The translations under genes and the position numbers were made by a program. From NCBI GenBank assembly GCA_047967505.1, contig CM106541.1: a DNA stretch of 64,000 nucleotides; one strand, written 5' to 3'. Under the pieces are notes generated by a model that saw only the letters and a program-made list of their open reading frames with translations, was not told the DNA's origin and did no database searches. This document shows, piece after piece, positions 1 through 10,449 of this stretch. The DNA comes from Dipteris shenzhenensis. Its lineage: Eukaryota > Polypodiophyta > Polypodiopsida > Gleicheniales. Each line of letters starts with the position of its first letter. Position 1 is the stretch's first letter.

Positions 1-326
1 GGACGCTGCATTTGAACTGCTTCATGTGGCAACACTACACCCTGCATATTAGCTAAAAACCTCTCCATTTTGACTTTTGCAAGGGTTACAGGCTGTGTGC
101 CTACAATACTAGATAGATGTTCAGTTAGAACTTCAACTATCCCCTTGTCGCCATGAGCTGGCTTACATTTTTTGTCATAAACCATGGTGATGGTTTCCTT
201 TACTAGCCTCTTCTCGTGGATAGATTTGAAGAAAAAAGCAAAGGGCCGATGACCTTCCTCTATCCATTTAAATCCCGACTGGATTTTAGCTGCAACTAGC
301 TGCTGTATCCACACAATTGCTACATC
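1..326 (-). pseudogene. LINE (non-LTR) ORF2 fragment, region before the reverse transcriptase
   Basis: Read on the minus strand, the frame is open for about 108 codons from 326 to the window edge, after a TGA at 327-329. It contains a stretch reading GFKWIEEGHRPFAFFFKSIH, which matches the conserved 'S.LKW...GD.....F' linker that lies between endonuclease and reverse transcriptase in plant L1-type LINE ORF2 proteins. There is no start codon, and the RT itself would lie beyond the left edge. The frame is probably just the undamaged part of a decayed copy: upstream (326-510, minus) the reading is broken by stops and frame changes. Family assignment rests on motif recognition only. Confidence 0.6.
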
Positions 327-851
327 TCAACACTGGACATGAAAACTTCCGTGCTTCTGCACACCAAACCTTCTCAAATTTTGTATCAAAATTTTGCTTC
401 CCACGTAAAGAAAGATTCAGGTTAAAAGGGGCTGTCGACAAAACTGATAAAAGATCAAAGTTGATCCAAAGTGGAAAATGAAAGCTCAAATGAATCCTGC
501 CAGCCACTACCAAACCCTATGAAGCCTGCGCATCGGTGGGGGGACCTTCCTCGTAAGAGGGGCCTCAGGGAGAAGATCCATGGATGAGACTGCTACCACT
601 GGCCACGGGTACATGGGGTATTGTTGAGAAGCCCTTGTTGAATGAACTTCTAGAGCTCTGCTCGTGGGACAAGGTCATGCACGAATAGCTCGCCCAAAAG
701 GGATCACCACATCTATGATGCCCAAGCCTTCTAGTGCCTTGGGCATGTCTACCATGCCACTGTGAAGCTCCACACCAAGTGCCTAAGTTATCCCATGCAT
801 CCATTGTGAAAACACCTATATACCAAGCCATGGTGAGGAGGACATGGTTGG
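327..851. other. No gene recognised
   Basis: Short open frames occur on the minus strand (about 286-513 and 565-855), but neither encodes a recognisable domain. The first may be the decayed continuation of the LINE fragment at the left edge. I see no RNA gene or promoter here. Confidence 0.4.
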
Positions 852-1850
852 CCACTGTTATGGATAAAATTGTCTAAGGAAAAAGGCATTAATATGTATG
901 TGTGTTTGTATATGTGGCAATAGTATAATCAAATATGGTGTGCATAGGGCCCAAGGTTGAGGTGGCAAGGCATGACCATGTGCCACCCTTCCATGTAAGA
1001 GGACCCATAAGGTGTGTTGTACATAATCCATAATAGTAATATTATAAAATGCAAGGTGGCATGGCTCCTCCATGTGCCACCCCTCCACCTAGGATGCAAT
1101 AATTGAGATATGGCTCAAAGTCCATGGGAGAAGCAATATAAAATGGGTGGAGATGGCTATTATATTGAGTTATTCCCCCCATATGGGATAGGCCCATGTG
1201 GAGGAGGTATAGAAGGACAAAGAGAGCTAGTTAAATAATGGGGAAAGTAGGATGAGACGGCAAGATTCCTTGTGCCAACCCTCCACTTGTCCTCCTAGAG
1301 GTTTGAACCTATTATAAAATTGGAAAGAGACCAAGGGAGTATCATAGACTTGAGATAAGGGGCTTGATTTATGTGGAAAATTGAGGCAAAGGGTTGTCGC
1401 ATACAATTGAGAGTGCGTACCCACCTAGCCCACATGGGAGACTTTTCCACACACACCATGCATGTGGGAGGATACATTAATGTGGAGAGACCCCCTCTTT
1501 TGGCTATAAAAGGAAGGGGCAATTCCTTGATGGGACACGCTCATTCTTGTAAAGCCACCTAGCTAGTATTTTGATATTTCCCTCTCATCCCTCCTTTCAA
1601 ATAAAGTATGGTTCACTTCCCTTGATGTCTACATCTCAACATTCCTCTTCCTATCATGTACTTGCTTCTCTTCCCACTCTCCCTTTCCCCTTGTGTCATA
1701 GTCTCCCTTTTCCTTCCCTCCACTTCTAATTCCTTATTCACCCCTATGACATCCCTTCGCCCTCGTGATCTCCTTTTCTCTATGGCCTTTGAGCGTCGCC
1801 ATACTTAGTCTCTAGCCTTTGGTCTCAGTTTCTTTTCCGGCTAAAACCAC
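852..1850 (+). repeat. ~1 kb direct repeat, copy 1 (LTR-like, with TATA box)
   Basis: This stretch recurs at 2780-3790. Both copies start with CCACTGTTATGGATAAA, share long near-identical blocks, and contain a TATA box (TATAAAA at 1505-1511) followed by the same downstream block ending near CACCTAGCTAGTA. A TG start and an internal TATA box resemble an LTR. However, the four bases before the TG are also shared, and I find no clear CA end, primer-binding site or target-site duplication. A tandem duplication with a ~1.93 kb unit is therefore an equally good reading. Confidence 0.6.
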
Positions 1851-1879
1851 CAAGGCCCTACCTCCTAGGGATATTTTGT

Positions 1880-2720
1880 TCTAGATCCAATAAGGAACCT
1901 TGTGCCACATACTCTTTAGTATTGGGAAAATCTACTACTCTACTAAAATATGTATGACCACCTAACAATTAACGTATCTCGCAATCCATAAAAAATCAAG
2001 GGAAACTTTTGAGTCCAAAACCTCGTAGACCTCCTCTATTACTGTAAGGAATCCAACAGATTTTGTCGAATTGATACTAGCTTGGGAGGCCTTAGTAGAT
2101 ATCTAGGGCCCCTTGAACTACCTGAAGGCTCTCTATTGAACCATCCACTAAGAGGGTTGTGTCATCTGTGAACTATGAATCCAACATATCCTATTGGATC
2201 AAGAGCCTCATTCCAGTGAGACCCACAGCTTGAGAATGTAAAAATTAGCCCATTGCAACACCTGAGCTACAAAAAGGAAATGAAAGGGAACAATCTAATC
2301 CCTACTGCTAGCAGACTGAGCAAGAGAGAGAGAAGGCCTCGCCCATGTGGTCACCAATAAGCACTCCTTGCATACAATACATTGATCCATTTTTCAGAGA
2401 AGCCTTATCTCTACAAGATGCCCTCCAAGAAGGACCACTCCACTCAGTCATAAGACTTCTCCAAGTCCAAGAGTAGGATTGCAAGAGGCTTAGACTCCTC
2501 CCTACCTCAATCTAGTACTTCCCAAAAATGGAAGCTGTTGTCTAGGATGTTGCATTCTTGAACAAAACTTGACTATGTGTTATGTATGATATCCACTAGA
2601 TGAGGTTTTAGCCGCAATCTCAAGACCTTAGCCAAGATCTTATATGTGGTGTCCACTAGGGTAGTCAGTCTACACTTATGAAGATCAGACATGTCCCCCC
2701 CTTTAGTATCGAACAAATCC
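1880..2720 (-). pseudogene. Degenerate LINE reverse transcriptase
   Basis: On the minus strand, going from 2720 down, the conceptual reading gives CRLTTLVDTTYKILAKVL (RT block 1-2 of LINE ORF2), then LDLEKSYD and VEWSFLEG (the 'D..KA.D.V.W' palm block). Further down is FTDDTTLLVDGS at about 2140-2172, the equivalent of the catalytic F/Y-A-D-D box, where alanine is replaced by threonine. Several in-frame stops and at least one frame change interrupt it, so it is inactive. It fills most of the gap between the two direct repeats (852-1850 and 2780-3790). It lacks the endonuclease and the 3' end. Confidence 0.7.
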
Positions 2721-2779
2721 AACCCTGGCTTAGAGATTATGCAATAGATATTGAGCCAAAAATCTCATAATGCCAATAT

Positions 2780-3790
2780 CCACTGTTATGGATAAATTTG
2801 ACCAAAGTAAAAGGCATAAATATGTGTGTGTGCTTGTATGTGTGGCAATAGTATAATAAAATATGGTGTGCATAAGGCCCAGGCTTGAGGTGGCAGGGCA
2901 TGACCATGTGCCACCCTTCCATGTAAAAGGACCCATAAGGTGTGTTGTACATAATCCATGGTAGTAATAATATAAAATGATAAGGTGCCATGGGTCCTCC
3001 ATGCACCACCCCTCTACCTAGCCGGGTCCCACGCCTGCATTTAGTGAGATATGGCCCAAGGACCATGGGAGAAGTAATATAAAATAGGTGGAGATGGATA
3101 TTATATTGGATTATTCCCTCCATGTAGGATAGGCCCATGTGGGGGGGGAGGGGGGGGGTGTAGAAAGTCCAAGAATGCAAGTTAAATAATGGAAAAGTAG
3201 GATGAGGTGGCAAGATTCCTTATGCCAACCCTCCACTTGTCCTCCTAGATGTTTGAACGTATTATAAAATTGGGAAGAGACCAAGGGAGTATCTTAGACT
3301 TGGGATATGGGGGTTAATGTATGTGGAAAAATGAGGCAAAGGGTTGTCGCACACAATTGAGAGTGCGTAACCACCTAGCCCACATGGGACACTCTTCCAC
3401 ACACACCATGCATGTGGGAGGATGCATTTATTGGGAGAGACCCCCTCTCTTGGCTATAAAAGGAGGGGGCTATTCCTTGATGAAACACGCTCATTCTTGT
3501 AAGGCCACCTAGCTAGTACTTTGATTCCCCCCCCCCCCATCCTTCCAATAGAGCATGACTCTCTTCCCTTGATGTCTCCATCTCTACATTCCACCTCCCC
3601 TCAAGCTCCTCTTCCCCCTCTTCCTTCCCCTTTGTGCCATAGTCCCCCTCTTCATTCCCACCCCTCAATCTTTTTTTCCCCACCAATGTTAACGCTTCTT
3701 CCCTCACGTTTCCTTTTCCTCCATGGCCCTCGAGCGTCGCCATGCCTAGCACCTAGCCTCATGCATTGAATTCTTTTCTAGTTAATAGAA
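2780..3790 (+). repeat. ~1 kb direct repeat, copy 2 (LTR-like, with TATA box)
   Basis: Second copy of the 852-1850 repeat, offset by about 1,930-1,950 bases because of small indels. The TATA box is at 3455-3461. A run of C residues at about 3527-3538 replaces a short T/C stretch in copy 1. Similarity fades near TTCTTTTCTAGTTAATAG at about 3775-3790. The small open frames inside are low-complexity and not credible genes. Confidence 0.6.
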
Positions 3791-3859
3791 CTGGTGTGGC
3801 TGCTGGGATCAAAATCTCCATGGCTAGTGGTGTAAAATTCGTTACTCCTACAGCTGGGT

Positions 3860-4300
3860 GTAGTTCTACAGTACCTTCCGTGTGCGGTTCTTTGCTTCTG
3901 TGCTTCCAATCCGTGTATCTTTTGCTCACAGTTCTCCGTTTCTACGGCTGCAGAACTTCTTAGTTTCTGTGCCTTTAGCCTACGGTTCTTGCGCATCTTC
4001 TGGGTTCCTATGCCGTCAACCTGCGGTTCCTGTGCATCTTCTAGATTCATGCGCATCTTCTGTGCGGTGCCATGTGTCTTTTGGTCGACCGCGCCTGCAA
4101 AATCGCTCTTGTGCATCTGCAACACCCGCACATTCCCTGATCGTAGCTAGCGCATCTGCACATCATGGACATATCACGAATCACGATTGTTTTCTGAATT
4201 CCTACGTCTTCTGGTGCATCTGCGTGTCGTGGACAGATCACGACTGTTTTCCTGGGTTCGTGCATCTTCTAGTGCACTTGTGTGTGCAGGATAGCCTTTT
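3860..4300 (+). repeat. Degenerate short-unit repeat around GTGCATCTTCTG
   Basis: The motif G(T/C)GCATCT(T/G)C recurs at irregular 20-60 base spacing (for example near 3990, 4030, 4055, 4115, 4150, 4215 and 4260). Between these are recurring blocks like 'ggttcctgtgcat'. This keeps a 160-codon frame open on the plus strand, but the composition is repetitive and no domain is seen, so I treat it as a decayed tandem repeat rather than a gene. Confidence 0.4.
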
Positions 4301-4797
4301 CGGGCTCTTGCAAAAGATCTCACGCCCCTATCCTCTTCTTCTTCTTCTTCTCTTTCTCAACTGATTGTACAATGCATTGTTCAAGGAGACGATGGGTGGG
4401 ATGATACACCGTGGATGATTCAATTTCAAGAACTAGTGATCCACTGAGAGGACTTTGATTTCAATTCTACTCATTATGCAGTGATCGAGCTACTTGCTGC
4501 ATCGGAGGTAATTAAAAGGGTGACATTCTTTGAAGGGTGGGATGCTCCCCAAGCTTGGGGGCAGATTTGGTGCATCTGCTTATTAATTCCTGTGGATAAG
4601 CTCGTCTTGAATGATTTCTTCTCGATCTCACTACAAAGGTTTCTAGGGCTCGGCTATGGTTAGTAATGTTTCGACCGAGGAATCCCTTTGTACCTAATTA
4701 ACCTTTTGTGCCTCATTTTGAGCTTCAAGTTGTAATTCTTTTTGGTCTAAAGATAAACTATCAAGATAGGATCAATTGCAAGTTTATTTGGTGCTGA

Positions 4798-5358
4798 ATG
4801 TCTTGCTCAAGTATTGAATTCTCCCCACCCTCTCCTTCTACCTATCTTAGACTACCGAGAAACTTGGGATGTCCGCATTTTAGTCTTGGTGTGATGACAT
4901 CTTGGCTCCTCCAATTTGATGGCGCATACAAACCTTTGACCAAGGTTGCTAGTGTGGGTGTGAAGCTCACTTCACCAAGGGGTGAGGTGTATTGTTATAG
5001 CAAGTCTGCACTAACAAGTACTTGCAACCAAGCTGAGTACTCGGCACTCATTTTTGGGCTACAAAAGGTGCAAGAACATCGTATCAAGCAACTTGAGGTA
5101 CAAGGAGATTCTCAACTTGTGTGTGAACAAGTTAGTAGAAGGTGGAAGGTGCGGAGCGAAGGCTTGGTTCCACGACATCAACAAGCATTGGAACTTTGCC
5201 AACAATTTGAAGAGGTAAAAATTTAGCATATCCCTCGAGCTCAAAATATAGTTGATGATTTCTTAGCACGTGAAGCTTGTACTTCAATCACGCATGAAGT
5301 GAGTGGAAGCACTGCCCCAACAAAGCCGCATGCCACGAAGGAGGGTGATCATTTGTAA
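4798..5358 (+). pseudogene. Retroelement RNase H domain remnant
   Basis: The frame contains LLQFDGAYKP, then NQAEYSALIFGLQ, then VQGDSQLVCEQV and, after an in-frame TAG at 5224-5226, HIPRAQNIVDDFLA. These are the D, E, D and final D blocks of an RNase HI fold of the RVT_3 type found in plant LTR and LINE polyproteins. The frame continues past the TAG to a TAA at 5356-5358, so the stop is a point lesion. The first ~35 codons from the ATG at 4798 show no homology and the true upstream part is missing. It is inactive as it stands. Confidence 0.65.
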
Positions 5359-5395
5359 GGAATGCAAAGGTTGTGGTCATCATGAAACTAAGTGT
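5354..5395 (+). pseudogene. Zinc-knuckle (CCHC) remnant of gag
   Basis: In a frame different from the RNase H above, the 14 codons read CKECKGCGHHETKC, a perfect C-X2-C-X4-H-X4-C nucleocapsid knuckle. It is followed by a tryptophan and soon by stops. It overlaps the end of the RNase H frame and lies upstream of a gag core (5864-6307), so the order is not that of an intact element. Confidence 0.5.
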
Positions 5396-5863
5396 TGGGC
5401 ATATTTGATATGAGTTTACCGACTTCAGAAGATCATCAAAAAGGTCCTCAAGGACATTGCTCAAAAGAAGGATGCCAAACCGCACACCCCTTAAAGAAAT
5501 AGCATGGCGATTACAAGAACTGGAAGAAGCTGAAGGTGATGTGCAATCTCTCCAACTGTTGACATTTGTCATGGCATTCTTGTTTGCCTTGATGAACAAC
5601 CTCATGCAGCACCATGTCTCTAACCCTCGCTTGTAAAGATGGATGCGATATCATGAGGGTTGGTCCTTTTAAGATTGTCTACTAGCTATTCTATGCTAAA
5701 GATTCTTCCCGTGTAGTATTTCATAATACACCAGTCACACCCTACCCTGCCTATGTATGCTTTGTGGATGTATCTTCACCTGATTTTCAGTTCAAGCTAC
5801 CTCTTTCCATTGTTTGCCAATAAATAAGCCTCATTTCGACTCTCTCTTTTTCATTTTTCAAGC

Positions 5864-6307
5864 ATGGCTGACATTCCCGTGTTTTGTGGATGGGTTTAAG
5901 AAAATCCAAATGAGTATCTTGTGGCCTTCAAGTGCCATTGTGTTTCTCTCAACTTTCTTACTGAAGATAGATGGCTATTGGTTCTTCCCACATTTCTAGA
6001 GGGTTTGGCTCAAGTGTGGTATGAGAAGCAGGCCGACGACATTCGCCAAAGCTGGCCAAGGTTAACAACAGTGATGATTAAGTATTTCGGCAACGAAGAG
6101 GAGCCGGAGAATGTGTATCTATAGGTGGCAAACTTGAAGCAGTCAGAAGGTGAGATAGCGCGTCGATATGTGGATCGAGCGGCCGTGCTCATAGACCGTT
6201 TAATTGCCATGCAAGAGGGCAATGCCGAATTTCGAGCTAGAATAACCAAAAAACGTCCCTCCCCCCCCCTCCCCCTCTCCTACATAACAAAGCACAATAG
6301 TACCTAA
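5864..6307 (+). pseudogene. Gypsy-type gag (retrotransposon gag domain) remnant
   Basis: From ATG 5864 the frame gives ENPNEYLVAFK, then LLVLPTFLEGLAQVWYEKQ and RLTTVMIKYFGNEEEPENVY, the typical 'F.G..DP..YL..F....LA..W' pattern of Ty3/Gypsy capsid domains. In-frame stops at 5897-5899 (TAA) and 6122-6124 (TAG) break it, after which the same frame continues (LKQSEGEIARRYVDRAAVLIDRL). There is no protease or RT behind it. A C-rich run at about 6260-6280 ends the recognisable part. Confidence 0.65.
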
Positions 6308-8560
6308 CCAACTTCCAAGCCTTGAGATGAATTGGTCCTCTAAGATCATTGAATTGGAAATGAGTGTTTAAGATGGTCTTGGTCATCCATGTGTCCTATG
6401 GGACTTCTGCCTCATTCTCTATTTAAGAGATCAAAATTAAATTGAGGTATCTGAAGAACATATACCATAGCACTGGAGATATAAGTTTAGGAGAGGGAAA
6501 AGACAACTTAGCCACACAAGTTGTGCACACCTTATCATTTAGTATTGCTGCACGCATTCATCATATAATGGGCCTTAGAAGTTAAAACTTGTGAAATTTG
6601 TAGTTCGCATAGATATCACAATGAGGTGATAATCTTGAACCGAAAATAAAATTCACAAGCAACAAGCTATCAATTCTAGCTAATTGCTTCATTATAAGAT
6701 AATACAATTTTTTCCTTTAAAAATCATAGCAATAATTGACAAATAGGTTGATGCATACAAATCATCCAAATTCAATTAAGATATGCTAATGTAGCCTAGA
6801 ACTATCTATTCATGACTTTCCATTGCCTCCATGCTGACCCCTATATGTCCTTTGTGACTTTATGCCCTCGATGTTGACTGAAAATTGCAAGACTAAAGCA
6901 CAAAGAAATTGATGGGGACTCTTTCTTCTGAATTCGCTAATATATGGCTAATTGAGGAGCCAAAGGAAAAAGAATCCAAAAACTTTTACATAGTGATGGG
7001 ACTATCGCATAATCAGTCAATGGTCGACTCTTGTAGCTCCTTCTTTGCAGTCTCTATCACGTGTTTACAATTTACATGCAATATTGTAGGCTTGGATTTT
7101 GGCTATAATATGAATTGATTTAATACACATTGGGGAAATCTATTTAGTGTACATACACAATGAGAAAGAGTCAAACAAAAAAAGTCTCAAGAATCATCAT
7201 GAGACTAGACCCATACATTCCACACTCCTTTTCCTTCAAGTAATTAATGAATTTAGAGTTTTCTCCAAGTTGGGGAGACCTATTCACATTGCTAGAGCAA
7301 TATTGAACCCAAATTATTATCATTCTAATAAACATTAAAAGTTAATAACATATAGTACTTGATTGTGCAAGTCCTGTTTTGGTGCTTAAGTGTACAGAGC
7401 TAGCCTAACTTTACTATATTATACTAGCAAAAATTTCAAATACATATATTTATTATTTAAAACTTTGGCAAATTTACATGGAATTCACTAATTTCATAAT
7501 CTTGAAGGCCAAACTTATCCCTTTTATTAATTTTATTTTGAAATCTTGGTGAATGTGTTGAGCTTTTATTTTTATAAGAGCATATAAAGTTTCGCAACCG
7601 TTATAAAACTTTCGCTTATTAACGAAACTAACGCAAAAAAATCATGATTGCTTCATGTTCAAATAGATAAAACCTTCACATTATTATCATTCAAACAAAT
7701 ACAAAATGTTAACACAAGATTGTAGTTGATTGCGCAAGTCTTCTTTTGGTACTTAATTCTATAGATCTAGCCAAATTTTAAAATTTTATATTATCATGCT
7801 GCCTTCCTATAGAGACAATGTGAAAGAAAATTTTCATTTATTCGACACAACGTAAAGACTACATATCACCACAACAATCCAAGGGAAGGATTTCAACCCT
7901 TCTTTAAAGTTTTGGGCTCATTTTATGTCACAGGACATAAACCACTCTTCCTAAAGAGTTTCAAGAGTTTGCAGATGTCCATGTTGCATGCTGGGCGCTT
8001 CTCTCAAGCTTTTGGAACTTTTGTAATTTACACTACCCTTTTGTATTTTAACATTTAGGGTTTAATTTACTTCCTTATGTATTTATGAATCTGTTGAACT
8101 CATGTGATAGGGCTGCATATGATGAGTGACTCCCTCGAGATCCCTGAGTAGTCAATTACTATTTGTAGCTTTGGGAGTTAAGCGGGAATCGGATTACTCC
8201 AATGACAATTGCAAAGCTACTAAGTAGATTTCAATTCAAGAATCGTCGAGTTGGTTATAATACAATGGATGTGTCACACAATGTTTTCAAGCTCCATGCA
8301 TATTTCCTCGTTTTATGTCATTACGATGATCCTTACCTTACTTTAGTATGGAGTAGCAAGCGTCTTAATTAATGTGGAATATAAGACACTCAATTGCCGG
8401 CCAAAATTGAAGTCTCCAAAGCACTAAGAATCTAATTTGCCGCCTCTCGTCAAAGAAACTGATTCTTGAAATCAAGAACGCTCCATTCCCATTTCTCACA
8501 TTGACTAAACGACAGTTTTCTGCCGTCGGAGGCCAATTCTCGAACATTGCCGACTGCTTA
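6308..8560. other. AT-rich intergenic region, no gene seen
   Basis: No frame here encodes a recognisable domain; the longest frames are 60-70 codons and AT-rich. The one structure I see is a diverged direct duplication: about 7316-7430 resembles 7680-7799 (shared blocks include attatcatt, gttaa, ttgattg(t/c)gcaagtc and tttggt(g/a)ctta). Confidence 0.5.
7316..7799 (+). repeat. Diverged direct duplication (two ~115 bp copies about 365 bp apart)
   Basis: Copy 1 is about 7316-7430 and copy 2 about 7680-7799. Both run ATTATCATT...GTTAA(t/c)A...TTGATTG(T/C)GCAAGTC...TTTTGGT(G/A)CTTAA...AGCTAGCC-like. Divergence is moderate, so the event is old. It could be two decayed copies of a small element. 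Confidence 0.4.
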
Positions 8561-8718
8561 ATCTCTGAACTCTCTGAACTCTACATCAGCTAGCGCCTAG
8601 GCAATGCCCAGAAGGCCGAGGGTGTAGCCGAGTTTGAGAACTGTCGAATCCATACGATTGCCTTTTAACGGTCCAACACGATTGTATTTTTAACGTGCTT
8701 AGGACAGATATGGGAATG

Positions 8719-8768
8719 CATTCATTTTAACTGCGACGCGGGGCATTCATTTTAACTGCGACGCGGGG
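8719..8768 (+). repeat. Perfect 25 bp tandem duplication upstream of the esterase gene
   Basis: Bases 8719-8743 are repeated exactly at 8744-8768. The unit begins CATTCATTTTAACTGCGACG and ends CGGGG. It stops 28 bases before the esterase start codon, so it lies in the presumed 5' UTR or core promoter. Perfect identity implies a recent event. Confidence 0.9.
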
Positions 8769-8796
8769 CAATCGGGATAGCCCTCGAAGGAAGAAA

Positions 8797-10449
8797 ATGT
8801 ATATAATGGCAAATCTGAAAGCAGCGAATTTAAGGATGAGGCTAGCAGCGTTGTGTTCGTTCATGTTTGTGCTAGGAAGCATTCTGTCGTACCTACAGGA
8901 TATATTTCCTTCACAAAACTTGAATGCAGAAAGACCGCTTTGGCAAGATCAACGACCGTCGCCACAAAGGTCGATCACGAACGAGATTCTGAAAGAGCTG
9001 AGATTGAATGGCACAACTCCTTGTCATCACGTTCGGACGACGAGCTTCAAGATAGTGGGTCTGCAAGGATACGACGACCAGATGAACCAGGCTCAGCAAG
9101 GTCCGATTCCGCTCTACACAGACAATCTGGTCAAGTTCATGCTGGTGTCGATGACAGAGAACGGGACGGCAAGGTGCTCGGGGGGGGACTTCTACGAATT
9201 GGATCTGGCAGGAGATCAATGGAGGTCGCGACCTCCTATTGAAGATCATGGCAATGGCTCCTATTCGGTGTCGATTCTGGTGGATGGAGCGTTTCCGGGA
9301 AGGTATAATTTCAGTGCCAATCTATTGTTCTACAACTATCATGGTCTGGATCTCAATGCCGACAGATGGGCGATGAAGCCATGGTCCAAGATCAGCAAGA
9401 CCTTAGAGCTTCAGTTGATTTCTCGCAGTGCTGATAGCAGCAAGCCAGGCGTCATCTCCTCTCAGCTCAAGCAGTGCACCCGTCAGGACATGCATCTGGG
9501 TGATTGGAGGGGCCGCTGGACTCGCTCTTGGTACAATCAGAGCTGCCAGCCTGGCCCCGACGGTCGCTTCGACACATGCCTACCCCCCTGGCAACAAGTG
9601 TGCACGAAACCGTGGTGCCATGGCCGTGTAGCCCTCTTGGAGAGTAATGGATGGGTCTACTCTGGCCACTGTGCATTACGCATCTGGGAGAGCAATGAGG
9701 CTTGGGATTGCTTGGCTGGCCGATGGCTCTTCTTCTGGGGGGACTCTAACATGCAAGACTTCATTCGCAACCTCCTCGCCTTCGTGCTCAAGTTCAATCT
9801 CCCTAGATGGGCCAACATGACCACCTGGAATATGGATCGCACAATGGACCAATTTTTCGTCAACCCCCACTGTCCTGACCAAGCCGTTCGTATTTCCCTC
9901 GTCTTCAATGGACACCATCAAACCTACAACAATGACCTCGGCCTTGACTCCCTCTTGGAGCCTGGATATCGTGATCGTCTCCTCACATACTTCAATGGCT
10001 CCTCTTCTCGTCCTGATGCATTTATCTTCGATAGTGGCCTCCATGATGGTAAACACTTCCCCTCCTTGGATGCCTTCGTTAATGCTGTTGAGAATGCTGT
10101 GACTTTTTGGAGGTCTGTGTTTGGGGACACGCCACCTAGAGATGTTCTTCTACGCAAGACTATTGCTCCTGCCGGTGCCTCCCGTTATATGCAATCTAAT
10201 CCCCACAAAATGGAAGTTTTTAATGCAGCCATGATTGAGCATTTTCAACACCTTACTAAGCTCCTCGTCATTGATGCCTTTGATTCCTCCTTTCCTTTTC
10301 ACTTTGATCATTGTTGTAGTGATGGAGGGCATTATGGTCGACCTCCCAATTCAAATGTATGGCCATGGAATGGAAAACCACATCAATATTTTGTTGACCT
10401 AATGCTTGCCCACATGATGTTAACATCTATATGTCCAGAACATGCCTAA
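8797..10449 (+). CDS. NXPE-like PC-esterase (SGNH-type acyl-esterase), membrane-anchored
   Basis: Intact single-exon gene of 550 codons. Residues ~16-33 form one hydrophobic segment after a basic stretch, a type II signal anchor, so the rest is probably in the Golgi or secretory lumen. Residues ~102-190 resemble the Ig-like/filamin-type domain of NXPE proteins (SGGDF at 128-132, DHGNGSYSV at 150-158). The C-terminal half is a PC-esterase domain: WVYSGHC at 286-292, FFWGDSN with the nucleophile S317 in a GDS motif, SGLHD at 413-417, and DGGH at 509-512, fitting the DxxH motif supplying Asp and His. Family members (NXPE, CAS1, TBL/ESK1) are proposed or known acyl-modifiers of cell-surface glycans; the substrate here is unknown. 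An in-frame ATG at codon 4 is an alternative start. Related possibility: a divergent TBL protein, but the Ig-like N-terminus argues for NXPE-like. Confidence 0.85.
   Translation: MYIMANLKAANLRMRLAALCSFMFVLGSILSYLQDIFPSQNLNAERPLWQDQRPSPQRSITNEILKELRLNGTTPCHHVRTTSFKIVGLQGYDDQMNQAQQGPIPLYTDNLVKFMLVSMTENGTARCSGGDFYELDLAGDQWRSRPPIEDHGNGSYSVSILVDGAFPGRYNFSANLLFYNYHGLDLNADRWAMKPWSKISKTLELQLISRSADSSKPGVISSQLKQCTRQDMHLGDWRGRWTRSWYNQSCQPGPDGRFDTCLPPWQQVCTKPWCHGRVALLESNGWVYSGHCALRIWESNEAWDCLAGRWLFFWGDSNMQDFIRNLLAFVLKFNLPRWANMTTWNMDRTMDQFFVNPHCPDQAVRISLVFNGHHQTYNNDLGLDSLLEPGYRDRLLTYFNGSSSRPDAFIFDSGLHDGKHFPSLDAFVNAVENAVTFWRSVFGDTPPRDVLLRKTIAPAGASRYMQSNPHKMEVFNAAMIEHFQHLTKLLVIDAFDSSFPFHFDHCCSDGGHYGRPPNSNVWPWNGKPHQYFVDLMLAHMMLTSICPEHA

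Noticed and set aside
3882-4364. 160-codon plus-strand frame
   Set aside because: It consists of degenerate GTGCATCTTCTG-type repeats and shows no domain.
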